This document shows, piece by piece, positions 26,033-34,619 of a stretch of DNA of 56,061 nt (within the stretch, counting starts at the first letter, position 1; every line of letters starts with the position of its first letter). A model generated the notes under the pieces. The model was not told the DNA's origin. It saw only the letters and a program-made list of their open reading frames with translations, and did not search any database. Made by a program: the position numbers and the translations under genes. The stretch covers positions 1 to 56,061 of the IMG/VR virus record IMGVR_UViG_3300005529_000044. One strand, 5' to 3'. This stretch comes from a virus.

Positions 26033-27163
26033 CTAAAAGCGCCGGCGCGGATGGGCCTTCATGAAGTCGCTCACGGGCGAGTCTCCCGAGGCCATCTTGT
26101 CGTAGTCGATCGCGGCGCCGCTCACGCCGGAGCTCGAAGCCCCAACGGTTGCCGGCGGCGGTGCGGCCGGTTTCGCTTTTGACTTTCCTGGCGTCTCGGC
26201 CTGGCGCGTCTCGGCGCCTGCCTGCTTGCCAGTTCCATTACGGTCGGTCGCTGCCGCCTTTTCGCCGGCTTTACCAGCGGCATCGGTGGTGCGGTCGCCC
26301 GCTTTCTTGAAGAACGTCGGCAGAAGCTTTTCCATCTCCCGGCGCGCCCGCCGTTCGGCTACCGCCCGTTGCGCCTCGGTTGCGGTCTCCGGCAGGTCGG
26401 TCGCCAGGAAAATGCGCTCGCTTTCCTCGATGTGATGCTTCGCCAGCTCGTAGGCCAAGCCGGCCGAATCTTCGACACTCAGGATGACGCTCGCCATGGC
26501 GGTTGAAAGCAGCGCCTCCGGATTTGCAACTACGTCGTCGTAGTCCTCAAACCGTTCGCGCGCCTCCTCCTGCTGTTCCTGCCAGCGCTTGCCGCGAGCC
26601 TTGGCCGATTCGGTCTGCTCGGCCTGCTTCTTCTCGCTCGCGGTTTTGACTTCCCGTTCGTGACTCTTCCGGTCCGCTTCCGCTAAAATCCAGTCCGAAA
26701 AGGCCTGGTCGTAGGCAGCGTCGGGATCCTCGGCGTTCAGGAAATCGGCGCGCTTCGGGCGCGGTTTGGGTTGGGCAGCAGCCGTTTCGGTCTTTGCCGG
26801 CGCGGCTGCGCCTGCTGTTAACTCTGCGACTTTCGCTTGGAGCTCATCGACCTGCGCCTGAAGGCGCTGGTTTTTGAGCTTTTCGCGCTTGCTTCCCGGA
26901 ACCCTGTTCCGCTCCCGGTCTTCTGCTCCACTGGCCTCCGCGCCCTTTGACGCATCGGCGGAACTGCCGCCGTCCTTGCCGCCTTCGGCCGGCTTCCCAT
27001 CGGCGGCCGCGGTTTTGTTGCCAGCTTCCCCGCCTGTGGTCTCGGCCGCGCCTTCGGAACCCGGCGTTTCCTCCTGGCCCTCAAGCTCGGTGACTTCGTA
27101 ACCAGCCTCTGCCAGCGCTGCTTTCGCTACGTCCGGCGGATCGCTCGTCTGGATGTGCAGCAT
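26033..27163 (-). CDS. Scaffolding protein
   Basis: About 376 residues starting M-L-H-I-Q-T-S-D. Residues 25-110 are a low-complexity acidic/Gly/Ala stretch, followed by long helices rich in Glu, Ala, Lys and Arg (R-E-K-L-K-N-Q-R-L-Q-A-Q-V). The C-terminus is basic (A-H-P-R-R-R-F), as in scaffolds that bind coat through a C-terminal helix-turn-helix. Position between portal and coat matches P22. Sequence identity to a family is not visible by eye. Confidence 0.8.
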   Translation of the reverse strand: MLHIQTSDPPDVAKAALAEAGYEVTELEGQEETPGSEGAAETTGGEAGNKTAAADGKPAEGGKDGGSSADASKGAEASGAEDRERNRVPGSKREKLKNQRLQAQVDELQAKVAELTAGAAAPAKTETAAAQPKPRPKRADFLNAEDPDAAYDQAFSDWILAEADRKSHEREVKTASEKKQAEQTESAKARGKRWQEQQEEARERFEDYDDVVANPEALLSTAMASVILSVEDSAGLAYELAKHHIEESERIFLATDLPETATEAQRAVAERRARREMEKLLPTFFKKAGDRTTDAAGKAGEKAAATDRNGTGKQAGAETRQAETPGKSKAKPAAPPPATVGASSSGVSGAAIDYDKMASGDSPVSDFMKAHPRRRF

Positions 27164-27205
27164 CGGAAACAATCATACGCTCAAATGTTGCGAGCCTGCA
27201 AGCCC

Positions 27206-29365
27206 TTAGGGTTGAGCAGGGGCGGCGGGTTCGCTTTGTGGGTTCCCGCGTTCGGCCGGCGGCGGCATCTGCGTGCGCAGGTCGCGCTGCAATTCGGCGT
27301 CGTGCTCGGCCAGCGCCACATCGACGCGGCGGCCGGCTTCGACGTCCCCGGATTTTAGTTCGGCGACGGCAAGCGTAGTCCGGTTCTGGGCGTCGGCGAT
27401 GCGCTCGCGCGAGGCGAGTTCGAGCACCTTGGCCTTGCGCTCGTCTTCTGCGGCGTTCAGGGCCTTCGTCAACGAATCGGCCAGCTTCTGGAACACCTGA
27501 AGCTGCTGCTCGAGCTGCGCAATCTGCGCCTGGGCCTTGGGCGGGATCGCCTCGTCGCCGGCATTGCGCGGGTCAATCGTATCGGCAATCTTTTCCGCAT
27601 CGGGCGCGTCCGAGGTCCGGATCATCATCGGCAGGGCCGGGGCCATCGCCTGCGGGAAGCTCTTGAGCAATTCGAGCAGGAAATCAAGCGACTCGCGGCG
27701 CCGGGTTTCGAACTTCGGCCCGACCGATACGACGACCTGGTAGTCGCTCGGATCGAGATCGACGATTTTCCCGTCGCCCAGGTCGGCCTGCGGAAACTGG
27801 TCGCCCGCGATCAGCTTGACGCTCCGGTGCGTGCCGTCCGGATCCTGGATCATGCGCTCTTGGTCGCGGTTGAAGACTTTCGGGATCATCCGCAGCAGGA
27901 TTTCGCACACACGCTGTTCGTGGCGGCTGTAGTTGTCCACGTAGTGGAAATGGCCGATGTCCCCGGCCGACTGGCGTGCCAGGATTGCCTTGCCCGACGT
28001 TTCGGGACCTTCGTTGCCGAGCGAAGCATCGTAGGTGTCGAGCTGGGCCTTCAGATTATCGACCGCCAGACTGATGCCCGCCATGATCGACTGGATCTCG
28101 GGACCGGCCGTCTGCCGCTGCGGCGCTGGCAGCAGATTGCCGTTCACGGATTTCTCGTTGTAGGGCAGGACCCCGAACGGTTCTTCGTTGGCGTTGTCCC
28201 AGAAATGGCGCAGGCCTTCGATCTGGCCGAGTGCGGCCACGAACGGCGCGAGCGGTGAGAGTCCGACGACTTCGGCGAGCTTCGAAAGCATGTAGTCGAG
28301 CAGCATGCTGGCGTCGCGGGCGCTGAACACCATGCCGCGCAGCGCGCGCTTGCCATCGAGCAGGATGCGTTCCCCGATAATTGGCACGAACGGAATGCTC
28401 GTGTCTTCCCAGACGATCTCCTCTGTCAGGAGCTCGACGCCGTTCAAAGTGACTTGCTTCACGGTCGGCTGGTCGAGCGTGCGCGACGCCAGCGCTACGG
28501 CCCCGGCGGGCAGCGCCCCCTGGATCACCGTGCCGTCCTCCAGCCAATGGATTTCGATCTTCCGGTTTTCGACGAACCAGTATTCGGCCACTACCACGTC
28601 GCCTTCCGGAAACCAGTCGCGCTTCAGGTCGTCGCCGATCGAGGTGAATGATGCCAGACTCGCGATCTGTCCCTTCGGATACGCCTGTTTGTAGCGCTCC
28701 AGCGACAGGCGGCGGACGACGAAGAGCCAGCGTGCGTCGCTGAAGTCGAATTTCTTGGCCTCGGGATCCCGATAGACCTGGAAGGGACTGCCGATCTCCT
28801 CGATCGCCAGCGTCTGGTTGAAGATCGAGGTATCGAGCGGTCCATCGGGGAGATTGGTCGTCTCGTACTGTTTCGTGATCCGCACCCAGCCGAGGCCGCC
28901 GGTGAGCGCGTCCTCAAACGCTGTCTCCTGGGCGATGTCGGCATGGCAAGCGTTTTTGATATGGCGGATGAAGCCTTGGAAGACCTCGGCTGCTTGCTTG
29001 CTCGCGCGGCCGCCGTAGGGAATGGCCCTGCCCTCGGGCGGATTCTGGCGTGCGTGATTCACCACGCGCTTGATCGCCGGCGTGAGGCGATCGATCGTCA
29101 GCACCGGCCTGTCTTTCTTCCGGCGTTTCGCCTCGCGCTTCGGATCCCAGTGCCGGCCAGCCCGAAACTGATGGTCCTCGAGCATCTGCTGCCGCTCTTG
29201 ACTCTCCGCGTTGACAGCGACGGCAAATCGGATTCGGGCTTGCTTTAGGATTTCTTCGGCGCGGGATTGCTCGGGAGTAAGGCCGCTGTCCGGCGCCGCG
29301 ATCCGCGCGGTCGCGTTGGTGCCTGTGGGCCTGCGTTTCGCTGCCGCCGTTTCCTGGGGATTCAT
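27206..29365 (-). CDS. Portal protein (P22 type)
   Basis: 719 residues, close to P22 gp1 in length. The N-terminal E-D-H-Q-F-R-A-G-R-H-W-D, then R-P-V-L-T-I-D-R-L-T-P-A-I-K-R-V-V-N and the D-A-L-T-G-G-L-G-W motif are typical of P22-type portals. A long C-terminal helix (coiled-coil barrel) covers about residues 620-700. It forms the dodecameric ring through which DNA is packaged and ejected. The ATG overlaps the stop of the small gene before it. Confidence 0.88.
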   Translation of the reverse strand: MNPQETAAAKRRPTGTNATARIAAPDSGLTPEQSRAEEILKQARIRFAVAVNAESQERQQMLEDHQFRAGRHWDPKREAKRRKKDRPVLTIDRLTPAIKRVVNHARQNPPEGRAIPYGGRASKQAAEVFQGFIRHIKNACHADIAQETAFEDALTGGLGWVRITKQYETTNLPDGPLDTSIFNQTLAIEEIGSPFQVYRDPEAKKFDFSDARWLFVVRRLSLERYKQAYPKGQIASLASFTSIGDDLKRDWFPEGDVVVAEYWFVENRKIEIHWLEDGTVIQGALPAGAVALASRTLDQPTVKQVTLNGVELLTEEIVWEDTSIPFVPIIGERILLDGKRALRGMVFSARDASMLLDYMLSKLAEVVGLSPLAPFVAALGQIEGLRHFWDNANEEPFGVLPYNEKSVNGNLLPAPQRQTAGPEIQSIMAGISLAVDNLKAQLDTYDASLGNEGPETSGKAILARQSAGDIGHFHYVDNYSRHEQRVCEILLRMIPKVFNRDQERMIQDPDGTHRSVKLIAGDQFPQADLGDGKIVDLDPSDYQVVVSVGPKFETRRRESLDFLLELLKSFPQAMAPALPMMIRTSDAPDAEKIADTIDPRNAGDEAIPPKAQAQIAQLEQQLQVFQKLADSLTKALNAAEDERKAKVLELASRERIADAQNRTTLAVAELKSGDVEAGRRVDVALAEHDAELQRDLRTQMPPPAERGNPQSEPAAPAQP

Positions 29366-29625
29366 TCCGCTCTCAAGGCTTCTATGATCTGGTCGGCGGT
29401 GACGGTGACTTCTTCGCCCTTATAGCGCACGATGAGGCGATCTATACCCGTCATCTCGGGCCTGCTCTTATCGTAAAGGCTGAGCATTATTGACTGCGCT
29501 CCCGACAGCTTCACGCCGGAGCGACCGAGTTGGAGCTCCCCGGATTCGCGTTGCTGGCCAACGAGCGTGCCCGCGACGGCCGCCAGCAGCCGGATGATGC
29601 CACGGCGCTTCATGGGCTCGGTCAT
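29362..29625 (-). CDS. Small head/packaging-region protein
   Basis: 87 residues. A hydrophobic patch (residues 10-23) is followed by a charged/beta region (L-I-V-R-Y-K-G-E-E-V-T-V-T-A-D-Q). ATGA-coupled to the terminase above and to the portal below. Small genes in this place are common in phages; no specific family recognised. Confidence 0.6.
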   Translation of the reverse strand: MTEPMKRRGIIRLLAAVAGTLVGQQRESGELQLGRSGVKLSGAQSIMLSLYDKSRPEMTGIDRLIVRYKGEEVTVTADQIIEALRAE

Positions 29626-31178
29626 TTCATCCAGCCCCCCGTGCTGCCATAACTCTCAGCGGAGTACTCTGACGCCTTGGCCTTGGGCGGTTCGGCTTTC
29701 ATGATTTTTCGGCCGCTTTCCCATCCGTAACGGAGCGCATCCTGCAGGTGGTCCTTCTGCTTGACAATCTTACCCTTGTCATCGCGCCGGTACAACCGGA
29801 ATTCCGCGAAGAAGTTCTTCAGCGTTTCAAACACTTTGAGTTGCCCCTGTGTGAACGCCTCGAAAACATCCCATACCCCGGTCTCAACCGCGTTCTCCGC
29901 CTCGACGATATGCAGGCCCAAATCGCGGTACATCTGGATGAGCTGGCGGCCGTCAACCTGGCTGCGGCCGCGGGCTGCCGGATCGATCACGCCCGGGATC
30001 CACTTGCCCGGTGCCTGGATCGCGACGACGTGGGCGGACGGCGACATGCCTTCTTCCCCCGCTCGGTAGTACTCGTGGTAGGCGACCACCTGGCCGGTGT
30101 CCGGATTTCGTGCAAGCCAGATCGCCGCGGTGCGATTCCATCCGACGTCGAGCGCGTAGCAACGCGGCCAGTGCTTCGGGATCGGGAAGGGCTTGATCGC
30201 GATCTCGGTTTCTGAAATCGGGTACACCGCGCCCGAGCCCATCTGGGGGATACCCTTGGTGCGCGCGTCGCGCTGGTAGGGCGGAATCTTGGCGAGCAGG
30301 TCGGCCTTGGCTTGTTCAGTCAGGTGCGGCGCGTCATCCCAGGTCGCCATCACCACGTAGGTCGCGGTCTGGTGCTTGGTCCAGGTCGCCTCGGCGTTCT
30401 TGTATTCGTCTTCGGTGGAGAACTGCTCGGCGAGCGGCCGCGGCGTCCTGAGCGGAATCTGCTCGCGATAGAGATCCATGGCCTCGACCATCAGCTCGGT
30501 CATGCCGTGCATGGGCGTCGCGGTCAGATACACGATGCCGCCGGTGGTGATCGTGCGCAGCAAACACTCGACCCAGATTTCTTTCGGGCATTCCTCATCG
30601 AGCCAGATAACGTGAAGCTTCTCGGCGGAGAAAATATCGACGCCTGATTCGTAGCTTTTGAAGGTCAGTGTGCTGATGCCGCCCGATTCGTGGCGGATGC
30701 GGACGGTGTCGATCGCGTCGGGTGTTCCTTGGCGCATGCGGTAATCGACGATCGAGTCTGCCGGCACCATGCCAGTCCCCACGCCGATGACTTTGTCGGC
30801 CGGCTCGCCCAACTCGCGCGCAAGCTGGCCCATGAGCTCGGCCTGCACGGAGTCGCGAACTTTGGGCCCGGTGAGCCCCGCGGCCCAGGCCTTGATCGGA
30901 TGATAGAAGCGCTTCCCGGTCCACCACGCAGGATAACGGCCGGTCAGGTGGAGCGCGGTCTCGTAGGCGCCGGTGGTGCTCTTCCCGACCTGGTTGCCCG
31001 CCACAAATGCTCGCGCGCGGCGCGTGCGTCCAGCTTCGAAGAATTCCAGGTGCTTGGGGTAGAGTTCGCGGCGAAAGCGACCCTGGCTCGGGAAGTAGGC
31101 GCGGAGCCGATTGCGGGCGTTATCTAAAAACGCCAGGCGCAGGGCCTCGGGGTCCACGGCGTCGAGCGATAGGCTCAT
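29622..31178 (-). CDS. terL: Terminase large subunit
   Basis: 518 residues, a full-length packaging motor. Walker A is G-N-Q-V-G-K-S-T (61-68), Walker B is I-W-L-D-E-E (191-196), and the coupling motif is T-A-T-P (219-222). The C-terminal nuclease domain starts at Y-A-L-D-V-G-W (D344) and includes V-I-D-P-A and the final D-H-L-Q-D-A-L-R-Y-G. It packages DNA with the small subunit encoded just upstream (13-bp gap). Confidence 0.92.
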   Translation of the reverse strand: MSLSLDAVDPEALRLAFLDNARNRLRAYFPSQGRFRRELYPKHLEFFEAGRTRRARAFVAGNQVGKSTTGAYETALHLTGRYPAWWTGKRFYHPIKAWAAGLTGPKVRDSVQAELMGQLARELGEPADKVIGVGTGMVPADSIVDYRMRQGTPDAIDTVRIRHESGGISTLTFKSYESGVDIFSAEKLHVIWLDEECPKEIWVECLLRTITTGGIVYLTATPMHGMTELMVEAMDLYREQIPLRTPRPLAEQFSTEDEYKNAEATWTKHQTATYVVMATWDDAPHLTEQAKADLLAKIPPYQRDARTKGIPQMGSGAVYPISETEIAIKPFPIPKHWPRCYALDVGWNRTAAIWLARNPDTGQVVAYHEYYRAGEEGMSPSAHVVAIQAPGKWIPGVIDPAARGRSQVDGRQLIQMYRDLGLHIVEAENAVETGVWDVFEAFTQGQLKVFETLKNFFAEFRLYRRDDKGKIVKQKDHLQDALRYGWESGRKIMKAEPPKAKASEYSAESYGSTGGWMK

Positions 31179-31191
31179 TCGATCGCCAGCG

Positions 31192-31767
31192 TTATGCTGC
31201 GGCCCCCGGCGCTGGCCCGGATTGGGCAGCCACCTGCTGCATTTCCCGCTCCCTCAGGCGCTGGTGCGCTTCGGCAATCTGATCCGGAGTGAACAGCTCC
31301 TGAAGCCTGATCGCCTGTTCGCGCACGTGCACCTCGGCCTGGATCTTCAGCGGATCCTCGGGCGGCGTCTTGAGCATCGTGTCGAGCTTGTCGCGCTGCC
31401 CCAAGAACTGTTTGCCGAGCCACACCGCCATGGTCGCGTTGCCCTTCTTCAGCAGTTGTAGCTGCTGTCGGCGAATGCTGATCTTGCCGACGTTGCGCCC
31501 GCGCTCGACGATCGCCTTGACGTCGTCGGTCGCCACGAGCTTCTCGACCGTCGAGAGGGAGACCCGGAAGTAGGCGGCGATTTCCTCATAGGTGCATTGG
31601 AGCTCGCAGAGTTTTTCGAGCTGGGCGAGATCGATTGGAGCCTTGGGTCGGCCGGCCTTTCGTTTGGGCTGGGACGCCCGGGCGTCGGCCTTGGTTCCTC
31701 GATCTGTTGCTTTCCGCGCGCCACGCCTTTTTCTGGAACCCGTAAAAATACCCTCGCACCGGCGCAT
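31192..31767 (-). CDS. terS: Terminase small subunit
   Basis: About 191 residues from MRRCEGIF; longer in-frame starts would overlap the upstream gene and lack a ribosome-binding site. A basic N-terminus with G-R-P-K is followed by a helix-turn-helix (C-T-Y-E-E-I-A-A-Y-F-R-V-S-L-S-T-V-E) that recognises the packaging site. The C-terminal half is helical, with M-A-V-W-L-G-K-Q-F-L-G-Q-R-D-K typical of small terminases. It lies directly ahead of terL. Confidence 0.85.
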   Translation of the reverse strand: MRRCEGIFTGSRKRRGARKATDRGTKADARASQPKRKAGRPKAPIDLAQLEKLCELQCTYEEIAAYFRVSLSTVEKLVATDDVKAIVERGRNVGKISIRRQQLQLLKKGNATMAVWLGKQFLGQRDKLDTMLKTPPEDPLKIQAEVHVREQAIRLQELFTPDQIAEAHQRLREREMQQVAAQSGPAPGAAA

Positions 31768-31792
31768 CACTTCCACCGGCGTCGGCTCTATT

Positions 31793-32143
31793 TTAGCCGC
31801 GATGCGTGTCGCCGGGGAAGAGCGCGGCGCGCTCGGTCTCGCGCCAGGCGGCGCGGGCCAGCTTGCGATCCTCGGCGTCTTTGAGGGCGCGGATGCGGAA
31901 TTCAATGCGCTCATGATCGCTTGCGCGGCGGTAGAACCAGTCGCTGAAATCGGCGCAGGCCGAGTTCATTTCCGTGATCTGTAAGCGGTGATCGGGCAGT
32001 TCTTTGACGCGGCGATCCCGGCGCTCAACAAGCCAGAAGGCGACGAAGTTCAGGAATTTCGATGCGTCGGTTGCTTCCGGCAGAAGCTTCGACGGGTCGA
32101 ACGGCTCACGTTCGGCGCGGCGTTTGATGACGGGCTGGCTCAC
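31793..32143 (-). CDS. Conserved phage hypothetical protein
   Basis: 116 residues from a GTG start overlapping the previous stop (GTGA). Mainly helical with a W-F-Y-R-R stretch and a charged C-terminus (A-E-D-R-K-L-A-R-A-A-W). It lies just upstream of the small terminase. No family recognised. Confidence 0.65.
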   Translation of the reverse strand: MSQPVIKRRAEREPFDPSKLLPEATDASKFLNFVAFWLVERRDRRVKELPDHRLQITEMNSACADFSDWFYRRASDHERIEFRIRALKDAEDRKLARAAWRETERAALFPGDTHRG

Positions 32144-32307
32144 GGTAGCGTTTCCTCTTCGAAGGCGTGGCGATCCGATTCGAGCTGCCGCAGGTAGAGC
32201 GGCTTGTGCACGATGACGCCGCCGTCGGGCTTAGTGCCAAGAGAATTCGGCTGGGAATCGGCACGCCCTGGCTGGTCGGCGCGATTGTCCTGTTCGCGGC
32301 CGTTCAC
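32140..32307 (-). CDS. Small hypothetical protein
   Basis: 55 residues from a GTG start, overlapping the previous and next genes by 4 bp each (GTGA). It has a polar N-terminal half and a helical C-terminal half (P-L-Y-L-R-Q-L-E-S-D-R-H-A-F-E-E). Coupling on both sides supports it as a real gene; function unknown. Confidence 0.55.
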   Translation of the reverse strand: MNGREQDNRADQPGRADSQPNSLGTKPDGGVIVHKPLYLRQLESDRHAFEEETLP

Positions 32308-32489
32308 GGTTTGCGGCGGATGATTTTGATCCGCTGGCGCTGATCGGCCTCGTGTTTCGCCTGGGCCTGGCGGCCCTTTTCGGTTTCCCTGTTGCCTCGC
32401 ATGTAGCCGAGCTTGTTCATCGTCCCGTAGACGGCCCCCGGGTTGTTCGGGTATTCCTGCTTTAGCTTGGCTTCGAGGAAGGCAGGCAT
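32304..32489 (-). CDS. Small conserved phage protein (P-N-N-P-G-A-V-Y-G-T motif)
   Basis: 61 residues from M-P-A-F-L-E-A-K-L-K. The core Y-P-N-N-P-G-A-V-Y-G-T-M-N-K-L-G is a short motif I recall in many phage mini-proteins. A basic C-terminus follows. An alternative GTG start 9 bp upstream would overlap the previous stop. Function unknown. Confidence 0.7.
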   Translation of the reverse strand: MPAFLEAKLKQEYPNNPGAVYGTMNKLGYMRGNRETEKGRQAQAKHEADQRQRIKIIRRKP

Positions 32490-32494
32490 GGGGA

Positions 32495-32725
32495 TCACTT
32501 CTTCTTGCGGGTCGCCGTGGCGGTGGTGCCGAGCGTGCGATTAGCCTTCGCGCGGATCGCCGCAGCCATGGCGTGCGAAAGGTTGCCCTTCTCTTCCTGC
32601 TGTGTGGCGCGGGCTTTCGCGTTGGCGGCGTGCGCGCGATCGGGCATGGGATATTTGCGCTCTCCAGGCTCGCCGAACGAGCTCGACGGCAACTGCTTGC
32701 GGCGCTGGATGGTGAGCTTCGCCAT
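32495..32725 (-). CDS. Small basic conserved phage protein
   Basis: 76 residues: M-A-K-L-T-I-Q-R-R-K-Q-L-P-S-S-S-F, then P-D-R-A-H-A-A-N-A-K-A-R-A. This L-P-x-S-x-F ... H-A-x-N-A-K-A-R layout is widespread in phage and prophage genomes, with unknown function. Its ATG overlaps the stop of the upstream gene by one base (TGATG). Confidence 0.75.
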   Translation of the reverse strand: MAKLTIQRRKQLPSSSFGEPGERKYPMPDRAHAANAKARATQQEEKGNLSHAMAAAIRAKANRTLGTTATATRKKK

Positions 32726-32994
32726 CAGGATTTCTTTTTGCCGGCCTTGCCGTCTTCGTCGCCCTCGTCTTCCACTTCGACCTCGTGGCCGAAGTGCGTG
32801 GCGATCGCGTGGAGCGCGTCGGCCATGTCGCCATGGACCGTGGTTGTGGGCTCCTGATACATCTCGCCGCCGTGCGTCCTGCACTTTACGGTGTATCCGC
32901 CATTGTCGGCCTGCTCGATGTCGGCGGAGTAGCGAAGCTTGGGCGAGCTCTTCTTCGCGACCGCGGTTGCTTCGGAGTTCGATGTGCGGCGCAT
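32725..32994 (-). CDS. Hypothetical protein with a basic N-terminus and acidic C-terminus
   Basis: 89 residues. A short beta-like core (G-G-Y-T-V-K-C-R-T-H-G-G-E-M-Y) is flanked by a basic N-terminus and an acidic then Lys-rich tail (V-E-D-E-G-D-E-D-G-K-A). It is the first gene of the packaging block after a 213-bp gap. Function unknown. Confidence 0.65.
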   Translation of the reverse strand: MRRTSNSEATAVAKKSSPKLRYSADIEQADNGGYTVKCRTHGGEMYQEPTTTVHGDMADALHAIATHFGHEVEVEDEGDEDGKAGKKKS

Positions 32995-33207
32995 TCTGCC
33001 CGGAAGATTACCACGGATCGGGCGACGAAGGGAAGCAGAAATGTTTCGAGGCCGGCTCCCGTTGCAGGCTGGCCGGCCTCGTTGTCGTCTATAGCTTCGT
33101 TGCTGTGGTTGGCTTGTTCCCTTGTCAGAAAGATCGTCTGCTCTGTGTGAGCCTCCCTTCCGCCGCTGCGGCGGCTCCGTAAGTATACTTAAAAATTCGC
33201 GGGCGCG
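32995..33207 (-). other. Intergenic gap between replication and packaging genes
   Basis: No supported gene here. It holds a 9-bp perfect inverted repeat (GAGGCCGGC / GCCGGCCTC, 33048-33056 and 33072-33080, 15-nt loop) and a palindrome AAGTATACTT at 33181-33190. The palindrome contains TATACT, a good -10 hexamer on the minus strand, but no matching -35 is visible. The hairpin lacks a clear T run, so it may or may not stop transcription. The gap could be where late transcription starts. Confidence 0.4.
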
Positions 33208-33990
33208 CTAGACGTGGAAGATCGCCCGGAGCGCCTTCACGCCGTCGCGGATTTCTAAGAGTGCCTGGCGGTCGGCGTCGGTCAATCCGGTGCTTGCCGT
33301 TGGTGCGTTCGGGTCCTCGCCATCCTTGACGATCCACGGCGCCGTGATCGCGCCGCCGGTGATGATGACCCGCTCGCCCGGCTCGAGATGAATCGGGACC
33401 GGCACAGGGGGCATCGTCGGCTCGGGAGCTTGGTCTGGAACCTCCGTCACCCATCGGGGTAGGCCCTCCGATGTGTCCCAATGTCCGGGAGCTCCCACGC
33501 CGTGCGCATATTGCTGCGCCAGTAACGCGGCCGCATCGACGGCCTGACCGGTTGGCAGGCTGAAGGCCCACATCCGCCGCGTTTCGCTTCCGTAATCCAC
33601 GGTAAAGAACGCGAAGGCAGTTGCGGCCTGGTCCCAGAGGCCGGAGCCGCCCAGCTCCTGCATCAGCTTGCGCGCATCGGCTTCGCTGCAAAGACGGCCA
33701 GGATCTATCTGTGACCCGCTGCTCATGCGCGCAGGGGTGGGTGCCGGCGAATATTTCGGATACGTCATCAAGCCCGGCAGGTTCACGCCCGCCTGGTCAG
33801 CCGAGATCGAGATCGATGTTAGTTGCTTACCGTCCCAGACGGCGTAGGTTCCGCCGCTCGGTTTCGCGGGATCGAACCAGGATTTCGGCGGCAGCGCCGG
33901 ATTGAAGGTTGGGGCTTGTTTGCCGGTCTTTGCCAGGTAGGTTTCGCGGTTGAACTGCTCGAACAGGTAGGCGCTTTGCAAGGTTCGCAT
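33208..33990 (-). CDS. Hypothetical virion-region protein
   Basis: 260 residues with a GAGGAC site ahead of the ATG. Contains A-V-W-D-G-K-Q-L-T-S-I-S-I-S, a Pro-rich linker (E-P-T-M-P-P-V-P-V-P-I-H), and a C-terminal D-R-Q-A-L-L-E-I-R-D-G-V helix. No signal peptide. No family recognised. It lies alone between replication and packaging genes. Confidence 0.65.
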   Translation of the reverse strand: MRTLQSAYLFEQFNRETYLAKTGKQAPTFNPALPPKSWFDPAKPSGGTYAVWDGKQLTSISISADQAGVNLPGLMTYPKYSPAPTPARMSSGSQIDPGRLCSEADARKLMQELGGSGLWDQAATAFAFFTVDYGSETRRMWAFSLPTGQAVDAAALLAQQYAHGVGAPGHWDTSEGLPRWVTEVPDQAPEPTMPPVPVPIHLEPGERVIITGGAITAPWIVKDGEDPNAPTASTGLTDADRQALLEIRDGVKALRAIFHV

Positions 33991-34071
33991 CAGTTGTCCT
34001 CTTCCCGTCGGCAGTATAGAACAAAAACTGCGGAATCTGTTCCGGAAAAGTTTTGGGCGCGGAAGAGGGAC

Positions 34072-34377
34072 TCATTTCCCGCCCACGGAGGAGGCCGGGA
34101 TTCTAGCGGCGCTTTTCTCGGCTTTGGCCGGTTTCCGGCCCGGGATCTCCGACTGCCGGGCCAGATCGATGATCTCGGCCGCCCGTTCCCAGGACAGGTA
34201 TTGCGGAGGCTGAAGGAGATTCGAGCGCACGGTGATCATTCGCCGCTGGTCGTCGTACCAGATTCCATGGAAGTGCTTTAAGTTCAACAGGTCCAGCAGA
34301 ATCCGCATCCGCTCGGCTTCGGAGGGCACCCAGCGGAGCCTGCGGGCCGTTCCACGTCGATTCAATAACTTATCCAT
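34072..34377 (-). CDS. Hypothetical protein downstream of the replication initiator
   Basis: 101 residues, basic and helical (A-E-R-M-R-I-L-L-D-L-L-N-L-K-H-F) with a short beta segment (G-I-W-Y-D-D-Q-R-R-M-I-T-V) that could be an RHH or wing-like fold. No obvious ribosome-binding site at the ATG, so an internal start is possible. Function unknown. Confidence 0.6.
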   Translation of the reverse strand: MDKLLNRRGTARRLRWVPSEAERMRILLDLLNLKHFHGIWYDDQRRMITVRSNLLQPPQYLSWERAAEIIDLARQSEIPGRKPAKAEKSAARIPASSVGGK

Positions 34378-34619
34378 GTGGTTCGGTTTTTGTGGGGGTC
34401 ACATGAACCCGAGAATGGGCCGATAGCCCCGCAATCGCGTTTGGGCGCGTTTTGGCGCGTCGGTTTTGGGAACGTCTCTCTGGTCGATTCGGCCCGCGAG
34501 AATCGCAGCAGCGCCGTCCTGGGCGCTGCTGCATGGGGAATCTTGCGCATGCCTGAAGCGCATGCGATACGTGCATGTTCCCCGTGAAGGCTCGGTCGGT
34601 TGCGCAAAGGATTGCTCAC
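34362..34619 (-). CDS. Doubtful small gene after the replication initiator
   Basis: 85 codons whose ATG overlaps the initiator's stop (ATGA). The protein is basic, poor in secondary structure, and most of its length is the DNA of a hairpin and short direct repeats. It overlaps the next gene by 16 bp. It may be a coupled mini-gene or just an open frame through a regulatory stretch. Confidence 0.3.
   Translation of the reverse strand: MSNPLRNRPSLHGEHARIACASGMRKIPHAAAPRTALLRFSRAESTRETFPKPTRQNAPKRDCGAIGPFSGSCDPHKNRTTWISY
34505..34532. repeat. Strong perfect hairpin near the replication gene
   Basis: An 11-bp perfect inverted repeat GCAGCAGCGCC / GGCGCTGCTGC with a 6-nt loop. Close by, GCGCATGC is repeated twice with 5 bp between (around 34545-34565). 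There is no T tract, so a simple terminator is unlikely; a DNA- or RNA-structure role near the replication origin is possible. Confidence 0.6.

Noticed and set aside
33827-34075. 82-codon minus-strand frame
   Set aside because: Overlaps more than half of its length with the better-supported 33208-33990 gene and has no ribosome-binding site.
34505-34532. Rho-independent terminator
   Set aside because: Perfect stem but no T run on either strand.
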